Positions 1-11,011 of a stretch of DNA of 64,000 nucleotides are shown here, one piece after another; positions within the stretch are counted from its first letter, which is position 1, and every line of letters starts with the position of its first letter. The position numbers and the translations under genes are program-made. The stretch is from Microcyclospora pomicola (taxonomy: Eukaryota; Ascomycota; Dothideomycetes; Capnodiales). The stretch lies in assembly GCA_002786065.1 (NCBI GenBank), contig NHNY01000023.1, forward strand, positions 248,001-312,000. Direction: 5' to 3'. Under the pieces are notes generated by a model. The model worked only from the letters and a program-made list of their open reading frames with translations. It had not been told where the DNA came from and searched no databases.

Positions 1-2
1 GT

Positions 3-71
3 GGTTTTCAGGCCAACCCGTTCGAGGAACACCGCTTCTGGGTCCGTCAGCAGCGCGGGTACAGCGAATAG
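3..71 (+). CDS. Possible terminal exon of a gene cut by the left edge
   Basis: The window opens with a sequence ending in ttttcag, which would be a good splice acceptor. The frame after it reads NPFEEHRFWVRQQ and ends at a TAG at 69-71. The composition looks like a protein C terminus, but it is too short to assign to a family. It could equally be chance. Confidence 0.2.
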   Translation, partial: GFQANPFEEHRFWVRQQRGYSE

Positions 72-3000
72 AGCTGTTGGGCAAAGAAAGTCGGCAAGTG
101 AGAGTCGCGCTCCGAGTGGTGTTGTAGACATGATGAACGGCGACAACGATACAGGTCAGTTCTGCGGGTAGGCACCGGGCGATTTGTATGTGCTGGACAG
201 GCAGGAATCCGACGGTGGCGGCCCGATTGAGACGGGAGACCTTGCAATAAGCTTCTGCAAAACCCAAAGTACAGAAGCAATAATCGTCAAGACGCGGCAG
301 CACCAACGGCACACAGGCTGTCCAACGCAGGTCTAGTGGTTGTCCGTGGGTGATTGCAGCGCGGTCCCGATCGCAAGAGAGAACTGAGGACGCAGCCCGC
401 TGCCTCATATAGCTTTCTATCATGAACAAGGCTCGTAAGACCAGGAACCTACCACAGGCATGATATCACGTCCTGTACAGTCATGCGCGGAATCGCGGTT
501 GATCGACATGATGGTAACGTTTTGCAGCAAAACGGAAGCCCGCCCCCCAGGCCAAAAGCGCGGAGAGCCCCCCTGCAGGCAAGAGGTGGCGGCCTCAATA
601 GGCATGGTTTCAGATCACAAATCGAGGTGCGTCGCGGAGATGGCATGCCGCATGCGCTGCAGCGATCCAAGCAAGGAACGCTCTAGCGGCAGCCAAACAG
701 GCCCGAAAGCCGTGGCCGCGAGCGCCAGACGCACATTTCCGGGAGCTGGGCAGACACCACGCCGACCAGAAGCCGGGCCAGGGGTGTATAAGACGAGTGT
801 TATGCCTTGGGGCGCGGAGACACCACCGGTGTGAGACCTGCAGCGAAGGGTGAGGTAGAATTAGACCAGGGGAGACTGGCAATGATGCTCGCGGGGCGAT
901 CTGATAGGAGCGGAAGTGCAGGGCCGGAGGGCGGTAAAGTACCACCCGGCCGGGATTGGGGGAGTGCCGCGACAGGTCGCAGGAATAGACGTGCAGATGC
1001 GCTGGAAAACGCAGCAGTCGCGGCGGTTGGAGCTTGCTTGCTATACTGCACATTGCTTACCGCCACGCTGCTGTACATATGCCTCTGGACCGTAGGCAGA
1101 TCCCAGCAATATGCATCGGCGGACGTGCTGGAGCCAGAATGGCGTTGCTGGCCGGGCAGATCTGAGACCAATCCGCTAGAGCGCGACTAGCACTGGACAT
1201 CTTCCTCAATAGCTGCTCTGCGATATTTCTTTTTACACGGCACATCCCTCCGGATCGAGACGGCTCACCAATACGGGAGGGTGGGTGCGGACGAAGATCT
1301 TGGATGGGACTTGGCACCGGCGCCGTAGCCCAGATGTCGTCGATATCCACCCATGCAATGCAGGTACTGTAAGGCATGTACAGTACATCGTTCGACACGA
1401 CGTCGATACCACAAGTGCGGACACGGAAAGAGAAGCCGCCGTGCCGGTCCAGTCGTTCTACACATCATCTCATGATTTCTGCATGGGTCCAACACCAGCT
1501 CACCACATGCTTGGCCCCCGACTGCACAGCATCATCCAGAAATGCCTGCGGCTGATGTAGCCGATCCGCTGCCACACGTTTGCAGTAGTCACGGTAGGCT
1601 GTGATCGGCGGACGGTGAGGCCCAGTGCTGCAACGTGTCCCTCGCCCGCTAAGCCAAAGACGAGCGTCTCCCCCTTCGCCGTTCCTCAGGTCTTCCGATA
1701 TTATCGATGCGGCTACAAGGGCACGGCGCGGGTGGATATCAAGGGTGTGCTGGGTTCCACGAGGCCAAGCCTTGCAAAGCCTCGAGGTCACACCCGCGTC
1801 TTCCAACTTTGTCTCGACCTCACATGCAGTCTTCAAACCACAGCGTGATGAGATCATTCCTCCAACCTGATCTTGGCACGCTGAACGTGTTTAGCGTTGT
1901 CGCAGCACTCCCGCGAGCATCGCTCTGCTGGTCTCGATTGAGGCTTTCACGCGCGGGGTATCGCCCATCTCTCTCTGGCCATGCACGCAACGCCTGGGGA
2001 GCAATGGGTGATGATTAATCACCCTTCACTATTCAAGGAACTCAACACGGCTGAGCACTGCACGGTCATCATCACGGGCCAAAGCTAGCCAACTTTAGAG
2101 CCATCTTGATCAACGTGTGACAGCACAGGCTCATCCAGTACCGCGTTGTGCAGGGATCACGCACGTTACAGCCTTATCACTGACCCGCGATCCTGGACAG
2201 ACCAGTCACCGTGCCGCGCTACGAATTCCCGTCCCCCTCGGAAGCTCTTACGCGAATCCTTTTATGATATATCTAATAAATCTGTGCCAGCTCCTTGTCA
2301 TCGGTCCTCGTCCCGACTCGGGGCTCCGTGGCCCGATCCAAGATCACTCCTTACTCTTTTGCTCGGTCTAGTGTCTGTTGCTCGTTCTGTTTGGCCTGCT
2401 GAAGCGGTCCCGAGACGAAACTAGTCAGTGCCGCCTCCCCACTACATCAACCGAGAAGCATGCTTCGCTTGCACTGGAATAGACTTGGGCCGCGAGTACG
2501 ATCTGCAAACTACGACGCCTCTGATTCAGATTCTCAACACGAGGGCTCCCAATTCGAGACTTATCACACGATCATCACCCGGTTTTAAGTACCTGGCAGG
2601 GTCGGTCTCCCGAGCTGTATGCCGTAGGTAACCACACTGTCCAGGTCACCGATGCATGCTCGGCCCACTGACGGACCGAAGAGGCGTAATTGACCTTCGA
2701 AGCCGAGACAGTAATTTCTCGCCTGTTCCACAGTACGTATTTGCATGGCCAGTCTTGAATAAGACATGTTTTTCCAGTCTTAGTGCCGTCGGCGCTATCC
2801 TCGACATTAGTGCGTGGGGACGCAACGTCTCGGCAGTGTGGTGGCGTCTGCGTTCCCCGGACCTTCGAGTGAGAGGTTTACGTGCGGCACAGCAAGGATC
2901 CCTGAACCGACTGGTCCAGAAGCGCGCATCCTGCACACCGACATGGCGTATCCCATTGTTCGCTTACAACCTCATGACATCCAGCACCCTGGTAAGATGT

Positions 3001-4670
3001 TTGAAACCACTGCAACACCTCGGGCGATGTCGAGGACGACAGACATGGGTGATCACGTCGGCAACCACACCTCGTTCTCACCCTTTGATGGCGGGAATCT
3101 GGCCAATGGGGGAACCTCCCGGGTCAAGGCGATAACACCTGCACCGCGAACAACAAGACGGGGAGCAAACAACACACTCTTGGAGAACATGCTTATGCCG
3201 AGGGTAGCAGAATCTCCGAGCCATACATACCCGCCATGTCGAAGCGCTGCCAAGGGTATGGATGAACGATGACGCTGTTGCCGCATACGATGCTGAAGGG
3301 GTGGTAGGATGCAGTTCTTACTCTTCTTTGCCCTGGATCCTAACCTTGCGATCGCTAAGGTTTGCGATCGTCGATCAGTACTAGGCCAAGAATGCGTGCG
3401 GCTTAAATCTGACCGTCGTTCGTCGGTGATCATGTGCCACAGCACGCACTATCAACCATCCCATGAAGCATTCTTCCCATGATGCTTGCGACCCGATATC
3501 TCCCGCTCGTGTCATGACCAACAATCTCGCACAAGGGAACATCATGATTACAGACCAACGCCTCGGGGAGACCGGGAGACGGGTGTGACATCCGTGGACA
3601 TGAGGAATGCTTCACGAAATGGTCTTTGTGGATGCTTGCCCGCCGGCATGCCTGCAATGAACCCAATAGCAGCAGGGTCATGATTTGTCCGAACAGCATC
3701 AAACGGTGCTCGGAATCCGGGACGCAAACGAGACTCATCATGGGTCACTTGACGCGACATTCACCAAACACTGTGATCTCATACTACGCTCATGTTGTTC
3801 TCAATACCTGAATTCTACCTGCTAGCCTCAACTGGGATCCATGGCCGAAGGCTCTGCGGGTTCTGCCCGCGCGCCGTGTATCGTCCACTGCCAATCACCA
3901 ATGATCTGCTGCTGCGAGCCGCGCCAAACGCCGCCCAAAGGAACAGCTTCGAAATGTAAGTCACTCTCTCCTGCGAATCACACTCACTAACTCCATCACA
4001 AGGGCTCTCCTGGTCCTCTATATCTTCGTCTTGTAATTTGACATAACTCCTCTAGGTCCCATCAAGGATGCGTTTGCGTTCGAGCGGTATCCTCCGATGG
4101 CGGCCACACCATTCCTCCTAGATGGCTTCCACGACATTGAGTAGAATGTAGCTCGTCTCAGCGAAGACAGGGTGTGAGTATGACGAGGTCGATGGAACAA
4201 ATGTTGTTACGCTGGTGGCTTGAGGTCGGTAGCAGCGCTGTGAATCCCTCTAACCGGGTGAACCCTCTCGCTGTTCCCCGTAGCCGACAGCATGCCAACA
4301 GTCCCGGTATCGGGTCGTGGATCAGCGTTGGCATGACCTTTGTGAGCCGCACGCTTCGAAGCCGGCGAAGTAGGCGACCGCTGACGGTCAGCATGGTCGC
4401 GGCGGTTGCACATGGCAGGGTTTGTGCCGACCACTAGATGGTGTGGAAGACATCTAGCTCACGTAAGGTGAGAGGACTGAGCAGTTTCGCTGGGGGTGGA
4501 GACCCGATCGTCGATGCCGTGTAATGCGCTCCTGAATGCGCTGCATAGCTACTGCTGGCCAGTCCCTAGATCGGTAAGGTTGACGATGAGTATGCGTTGC
4601 GACAGCCATCACCACCATTTTCGACGTTGTTGCAGCCCGTCGGTGGAGCGAGTATAGTCACGGGGTGGTG
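72..4670. other. Gene-free stretch, no recognisable feature
   Basis: Both strands carry only short open frames. Most of these begin at non-ATG codons and none shows a known motif or fits a splice pattern. Base composition is mixed and not strongly AT-rich, so a fresh RIP-mutated repeat is not obvious. One near-palindrome built on GCGATCGC lies around 3345-3360, followed by a second GCGATCG copy within 15 bases. This may be old, fully decayed DNA or regulatory spacer. Confidence 0.6.
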
Positions 4671-7071
4671 AAGATTGCATGTTGGCGTATATATAGGCAC
4701 CCGAGGAGCGACCAGCAACTATAAGGACTCACCTTTGTCTCGCCTACCAGGGTCGTCCGTACGCTGGGTTTAAATGTGTGTATATATAAAGGCGGTGAAG
4801 ATCTCGTCCGACTGGTCGGTAGCGTTGCAACTCGTCGTTATATTGCTGGAGAAAATCTTCGCGGCCGTCCAGTACAGGCTTTCCTTCTTAATTGCTCCCC
4901 AGAGGCCATGTTCCGGTCGCCTCAACGGCGATGCAATACCCGTGGCACGAGGCAGTAGCGCATGAAGAACGCCCGGCGTGGTTTCCGAGCTAATGTCGGT
5001 ATATATAGGATAAGGAAACTGGGTATGTCTCGATAGCCTTGCTTGGAAATGTGTTTGTCATTTAGGTGTTACCCCCAGAGAAGGAGGGCGTATGTTAGAT
5101 CGATGCTGGAGCAGCAATAACGATCTGGTGAGTACTTCCACAGCCACGACGAGGGTAGAGTTGAAGAGCTTCTGGCGTATGGCTTCTGTTGTGGCGTTGT
5201 AGTGTCTCCACAGCTCGATCACTTCAACACTTGGTTATGTTCGCGCCTGTCGCGATCTGGATAGATGTATATACAATCGGTGGATACCATAGAGTTGTGC
5301 CGGTGTCTCTCTCCTGGTTTGATTTCCCAGGCAGGAGTACGGAAAGGTGGACATGTCGATGTCCTGTGACACTTGGTCGGATTGCAGGGACATTAGCTGC
5401 TTGGTCTTGCGTTCTTCCACGAGCATGCTCGGCTCTGACCCTGAAGGCGAGGAGGAGGTTCCACCCGGCGGGTCCAGGCAATATGTGCCATTTGTTAACG
5501 CGATTTCCGGTCTACCGTCGCCTCTCCATTCTGGGAGATACCGTCCGCCGGTCGCAGGCGGTATGTGCTCGTGTCACACGGGATCTCTCACGGATCCAGC
5601 AGCCGGAAGGTGAGCGAAGACTTCTGATATATAGTATCTGTGTTGCAAGCAGAGCTAGCCTTTTTCCGCTCTGTCCGGAAGAATCAGAACACCATCGCAT
5701 TATGGAGGCCGTCCGCATTTGGTCTCTGATGCCTGAAGCGGCTCACACATGTTGCTTCGCTTCATCTCTCCCACCCTGATGATGGTCTTCAACAGGCAGC
5801 TCGCGGACCATCGTGTTGAAGAGGAGCAACAAAGTAACTCACGGGACTTCCACATCGGACCCGTTGGACGTCCGGCCGCGCACTCGTCGTCATGACTGGG
5901 TGTGCTGATTGCAAGAGTACGACGGGGCGGACCTGAACGTCATCTCCAGTAATGCGTTCTTTTGGGGTTATTGTGTATATATAGCAGATTTGACGCAGGG
6001 AATTACTGGGCGTATCTTAGCTGCAATTCATTGGATCGAGAGAGTGCTCTGCCGATATGCTGCTGCGTCACTCTAGCTCTAGGGCGCAAGGTCGGGAAAC
6101 GACTGTTCCCGGGATACGCTCACCCAGCAACACGTCCAGCATATAGTGGGGACGGGCAATCCCAGCAACGGCTGTACACAGTCCCACGCAGGAGGCGCGG
6201 GAATGTGTGTTGTGACTTCGACAGCAGAATAAGTGCTGCTTGTATTAAAGCGAGGGCCAGAACAGGATCCTCATACGCTCGCATGCGACGTCAAGAAGTC
6301 CAAGCATCGCTTCGGTGCTCATGAGACACCAGTCGGCATTCCACAACGCATCGTGGCTGTGGTTGATCGGCTTCAAAAGTACTCACACATAACCAGAAGT
6401 CTCCATTTGAGCTGCGATGTCCGCGAAAATATGCGGCTGCTCTGTCAATCAGCTTTGGTACCAGTTTCGTCTGGAAGGCATGGAGAAGCCGAGTTTGACC
6501 GCGAAAGAACAGTCTATGTCCACAGATTGGATGGGTCTACCAGCTCGTCACTCTCGACAGCAACGAGCGTATGGCGGTTGAGCGTATTGCAGACGACCCA
6601 AATATGCTCGAGTCATCTCTCACATCAGCCGCGGAGTAGTTGTCGTGATCAGAGCATGCTGTGCTGGTGTTGTGGATGGCTGCGTCACGCAGCCAAGAGC
6701 TCCACAGTATCGGGTCTCCCCAGCAGTATGCTCCTTCCGCTTCGTGCCAGTAGGGTAGGCGGAGCAGCAAGTGTTCATCGCTCCAGCGTACGATAGTTGA
6801 CAACGACGGCAGGCGTGCATATATAGTCGTCGTACGCCCTGGCTCTGCCCGTATATCTTTGTCCGCAAATCCTGCCCTGCCAATTCTACTCTGTTGGCGC
6901 GTGCCAAGGTGGCAACGATGCTTCATCTGACATAAGACGAGTTGCATATCGGCCAGCAGATATGTCAAACGGGTGGCTGTGTCTGAGCTAAGGCGGTGCG
7001 GTAGCAGGCGCTACATTTGCTGGTAGCGAACACTCTCCACTTCCGCCAGGCAGTACGTGTCCAAAGGTGCA

Positions 7072-7268
7072 GGTCCCAAGCGTCAGTAGGATGATTCAAC
7101 TCGGGCACGCTCTGAAGTAGACGCGTCCTGTCTATATAGCTCACGGCTTTCGGTGGGTAGAAGACCTCGCACCAGTTCTAGGAGATAAATGTCAGGAACG
7201 CGGTTCCCAAGCATCAGTATGATGATACTCGGATACGCTCTGAAGTAGGCGCGTCGTGTATATATGAC
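7072..7268 (+). repeat. Degenerate direct repeat, about 130-base period
   Basis: A block at about 7075-7140 and one at about 7206-7268 share the order TCCCAAGC, TCAGTA, GATGAT, CTCGG, ACGCTCTGAAGTAG, CGCGTC and then a TATATA word. They differ by scattered substitutions and small gaps. The offset is about 130 bases. This is the best internal evidence that the TATATAG words belong to repeat units. Confidence 0.65.
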
Positions 7269-7487
7269 TTCCGGTGTGCGGTCAGCTCATGGGCTTATAT
7301 ATAGTCGATGAAGTCCGTTCCAGACGGTACAACCACTGTCTCCGCTCTGCCCAAAAGACACATCAAATGCGAGGCACCTTGCGTTGTTCCGGTTCCAGCA
7401 AACGGTCGATATGGTGACATCGGGATGGTATATACATAAGGATGTCGTCGTTCCACCACCCCGTCGTCTAGCGCCGCAATGGCTTCA

Positions 7488-7860
7488 GACAGCCCAGTAA
7501 TCGTTCTCCATCCGCGAGAAGTAGTGACGCTCCGATCGCGCCAGAGGCTAGGTCGACGGTTGGTCGACAGGCGTAAAGATGTACCACACGCCACTGCAAA
7601 TTACTCCTGATTAACATCTCGAAGGAAAGCGGGCGTTGTCCGTATGCATGTTGCTGTTGTTCGAACACCCGTAGCCTGAAGCTGCAGAAGCTCCCGGCAG
7701 TCCAGTAACCTGTTCCTCTGCTCGCGAGCAGTAGTCTCGCTGCCATGATGCGAGAGGTACGAGGGGCTATCGGACGGAAGAACCAGTCATGCATCGCTTG
7801 CCGCTGAAAGCGCCATCCGAGTGAGGTTCCTCAAGGAGAAGCGGGCGATATCAGTGGAGG
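7488..7860 (+). repeat. Degenerate direct repeat, about 210-base period
   Basis: CAGCCCAGTAA at 7490 corresponds to CAGTCCAGTAA at 7698, followed in both by a GTTC/CGCGAG/AGTAGT series. Further on, CGAAGGAAAGCGGGCG near 7620 corresponds to CAAGGAGAAGCGGGCG near 7835. The offsets of about 208 and 213 bases agree, so the two stretches look like diverged copies of one unit. Confidence 0.5.
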
Positions 7861-7906
7861 GATTGTAGCGTCGATGGGTGTAGAGTATATATAGAAGGGA
7901 GAGAAG

Positions 7907-7926
7907 AAGCAAGCAAGCAAGCAAGC
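7907..7926. repeat. Microsatellite (AAGC)5
   Basis: Five perfect AAGC units directly after the last TATATAG word of the repeat-rich region. Confidence 0.9.
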
Positions 7927-7970
7927 TCATAGACGTCGTGATGTCGATTCAGGCCTCATTGCCGTATTTT

Positions 7971-7990
7971 GCTGTGCTGTGCTGTGCTGT
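7971..7990. repeat. Microsatellite (GCTGT)4
   Basis: Four perfect GCTGT units continuing into imperfect copies (GATGTGCT). They lie about 45 bases from the AAGC run. Confidence 0.9.
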
Positions 7991-8980
7991 GATGTGCTAT
8001 ACTGGTGTTGTGCTGTAGATGGGCAAGAAGAAAGATGTAGCAGCGAGAATCCAGCGATGGATATAGTACTCCAGAAAGCGGAGTTTGCTGCGACTCACTT
8101 ATCGTGGCAAACACGTGTTGTTGAATGATTGCTAGTCGGCTTTGGAGGAGCAACTATGATCAAGCAAGACATCCAATGCTTGCCACTTGTTTGTAGTGAT
8201 GTTGTAGCGCAAAGGCAGGGATGAGTTGAAAGAAAATGGGACATGGGACTGGGCAGGCAAAACATGAGATACTTTGCAGACCGAATGACCAAGTATGTCT
8301 CAGACATCGACGGCCTTACTGAAAGGGAAGCAGAGCAAACATATAGTCTGGGCATGCCATCCAGCAAGCAAGACGCATTTGCTCGCAGCAAGTGAGTCCA
8401 GATGAACAAGTCATCTAGGAAAGCAAACACAGACCGTCGGGCATCTCCCTGGAGAATTCCGGGAAGTGTTACTTGTAACGGGCAAGTTTCGATGTCAGCA
8501 AACCACAAATAAGGATAGGAATGCGAAGCAAGCAGCATGGAGTTTGGTATCCTAGAACGTGGCTCGCTCGGCAGCTTTGTCAAGGTCGATACCGTATCTT
8601 TCAGGTCGAGCGGTTCACAAACTGGACGTTTGCGAGGCCCAAGGATCTGATTAGCATATCCGTCTGTGCGAGGCGAGCCACGTGCACTTACTTGGAGGTG
8701 TGCAGCACAAGCAGAGTCTTGTCACGGATACGGGAAATGTACGATATCAAATGTCAACTGAATGGGAGAGATTTTGATCATAGAAAGTGGGTTCGTAGTT
8801 TGGGTGTTCGATGATCTACATCGAACGAGAGGACAGATGTATCGACACATGGTAGACATCCTCTCTCGATTATCAACTCGATGCTGCTCATCATCCATTA
8901 CAAACATTCAAAGCTCGAACCCCATTTTGTGCCCGAAAGAAAAAAGGTCATTCCAGTACGTCATGCAAGAAACAAATGGC
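7991..8980. other. Gene-free stretch downstream of the transporter gene
   Basis: This holds the 3' flank of the minus-strand MFS gene and otherwise nothing firm. A minus open frame (8095-8583) begins at TTG, not ATG. Around 8538-8600 a plus frame reads GILERGSLGSFVKVD, loosely like a kinase glycine loop, but it stops soon after. Confidence 0.5.
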
Positions 8981-11011
8981 TTACATCCATTTCCTGATGT
9001 CGCGGAGGCCGAGGGCGCAGAGGATGCAGGCAATACCAAAAGCGATGGAGCACCAGTACGGCCATCGGTAGGCCAGCGCGAACGCCTCTTGGGTTTGCTC
9101 CAGGATGATGTCAAAGGCGACATCCTTGTGGGCGACCTGATCGCTGGTCTCGATCATGTTCCGCAGATCGGCGTATTGTGCCTGGGCGGCGTAGGTGATC
9201 AGATCCTTGATGACGGTGTAGTTTCCGTCAGGAACGAGCTGTGCTTGGATGATGGCGACACCAATCGGGAAGGTCGATGAGGGGGCCGTGAACTTGTGGT
9301 ACAGTAGGTTGTAGTAGACGGTGAAGCCGATGGCACCACCGATGTAGCGGATGGAGAGAGTGATGGCCGTGATCGTTCCAATCAACTCAGTGGGACACAT
9401 GATCTGGGCGATGATGGAGCAGGGGATGATGACACCTCCGACGGCGATGGCGGCAAACAGGATGATGGCGTAGACAGAGTTGAGGTTGTCGGTCTTGGCG
9501 TAGGACATGAGGCCAGTCAATGCGGTCATCGAGACGGTCCAGAAGATCATCAAGAACGTCGTGCGGCCCTTGGTGGCTCCGATCAAGACGAGGGCAATGA
9601 CAGCTCCAATGATGATACCGAAGCCCATGGGCAGAGTTCGGACACCGACTTGAAGAGGATCAGGGTCTGTTTCTTGCTGTTAGCGAAATGCACGTCATGC
9701 GGGCTTTCATCACGTTCGGGCTACTCACTGTACATGTTGTGGGCCTGAGTAGGCCAGAAGAGAAGCACAGCGAAGAAGTTACCACCACTTAGGAATGTGA
9801 TGAGCAGAATCAGGATCATGCTTCGCTTGTCTTTGGAGAAGACCTTGGCAGGGACCATAGGAAACTTGGCGAACTTGAACTCCCAGATGAAGAAGGCGAT
9901 GATAAGGACGATGCCCATGATGAAAGGCACAAGCACGTGCACGCTTCCCCAGGAGTACTGTCAAAGATTGTCAGTCAGCCGGCAGTACATGACGACTGGT
10001 CGTTGTGGGGGATCTTACCTGCGCCGCGCCCCACTGCAGGCCCATCATGAACAGCAACACACCGGTGATGCTGAGGAAACCACCGACCTTGTCGACCTCG
10101 CCGAGGATTTGCTTGGTCGACTTGACGTGATGCTTGGGAGGCTCCTTGTAGCAAAGGGAAAGGAGGACCAGTCCCATGAGGTTCCACAACGACACGAGCA
10201 GGCCGATCCACCGCCAGTTCGCTTCTGCGATGAGCGATGCCCAGAGACCAGAGGCACAAAACGGCAGGATGGTGAAGACGACACCGCCGACGTAGGCACC
10301 ACGCTTTGCAACTGGGACCATCTCCGAAGTGCCGGCAAGCGCGATCAGCTCGTTCAGGCCCGCTCCAAGACCACAGATGACCATACCACCTGTGAGCGCA
10401 ACGCTTGTCAGTCATCTCGTACATTTGCGGCAAGATGGGGAAACCATACCAACACCGACGTTGATGCTGTGGGCAGTCGAGACAACGATGGGGCCAATGA
10501 TGAGCAGAACCTGTCCAGCGGCACCGACCATTTTGCGACCGAAGATATCTGAGAGCGCACCGACGAAGGGGCAGACGGCGGCAAGCGGAATGAGGTAGCC
10601 GACGACCATCCAGAGCCACTTTCCGGACGCACCACCAATGTCACTGTAGATCAATGGCAGCACACTGCCGAAGAGGTAGAGCGGGATCTGGGAGCCGATC
10701 CAGAGGAAAGACATGGCTGTGAGGGATAGCGCTAGTCTGAGGTTCATCTGTGGAAATGCTGTCAATCACCGCGCGTCGAATGTGTGCTGGGTGGTCTGAT
10801 GAGCGCCTACCTTGCTGTGGATGTCCGGGTTCAGGTCATCTTGCTCGGCTTGCGTGAGAGTCGGATGCAAGTGATCATGACCGTAGGCGGCGAGACCAGG
10901 AGACCCGTTGTGTTCCTTGAGCTCGACCTTTTCGACCATGTCGACGTTGCCGCTGTCTGGAGTGTGAGGAGGCTCGCCCTTCTCGGGGGTCGCTTTCCTG
11001 CCAAACACCAT
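8981..11011 (-). CDS. MFS transporter, TRI12/siderophore-efflux type
   Basis: Predicted 594-residue plasma-membrane transporter of the major facilitator superfamily. The exons are 11011-10811, 10747-10450, 10389-10019, 9957-9729 and 9666-8981; all four introns have GT/AG ends and the spliced length is a multiple of three. The first exon is a hydrophilic cytosolic tail of 67 residues. Exon 2 carries the MFS motif A as GALSDIFGRK between the first helices. About 12-14 hydrophobic segments follow. The C-terminal part, with DVAFDIILEQTQEAFALAY and a final LGLRDIRKWM, resembles the fungal trichothecene efflux pump family (TRI12, PF06609), whose members export toxins or move siderophores. The substrate cannot be told from sequence. 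No biosynthetic genes adjoin it: gene-free DNA lies on both sides. Confidence 0.9.

Larger units (their letters stand above)
4680..7900 (+). repeat. Region enriched in same-strand TATATAG words with degenerate repeats
   Basis: The 7-mer TATATAG occurs eight times, always on the plus strand, within elements starting near 4687, 4999, 5626, 5975, 6817, 7132, 7295 and 7885. Close variants beginning GTATATA occur at 4780, 5267, 7258 and 7428. By chance one expects well under one copy per strand in 3.2 kb. Spacing is irregular (about 40-680 bases). Two clearly related segment pairs lie inside the region and are listed separately. The picture is that of an old, diverged repeat array. It contains open frames up to about 196 codons, but these start at non-ATG codons and look fortuitous. 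Confidence 0.55.

Noticed and set aside
5189-5779. 196-codon plus-strand frame
   Set aside because: It starts at a non-ATG codon inside the TATATAG-rich repeat region, has odd Cys/Trp/Arg-rich composition and no motif.
8095-8583. Minus-strand 162-codon frame containing FAFLDDLFIW, like a polymerase catalytic box
   Set aside because: It starts at TTG, and no other polymerase motif is present before or after. A single four-residue match is chance.
8538-8660. Plus frame GILERGSLGSFVKVD, like a kinase glycine loop
   Set aside because: The frame stops within 40 codons and no lysine, HRD or DFG region follows in any frame. At most a relic, not supported.
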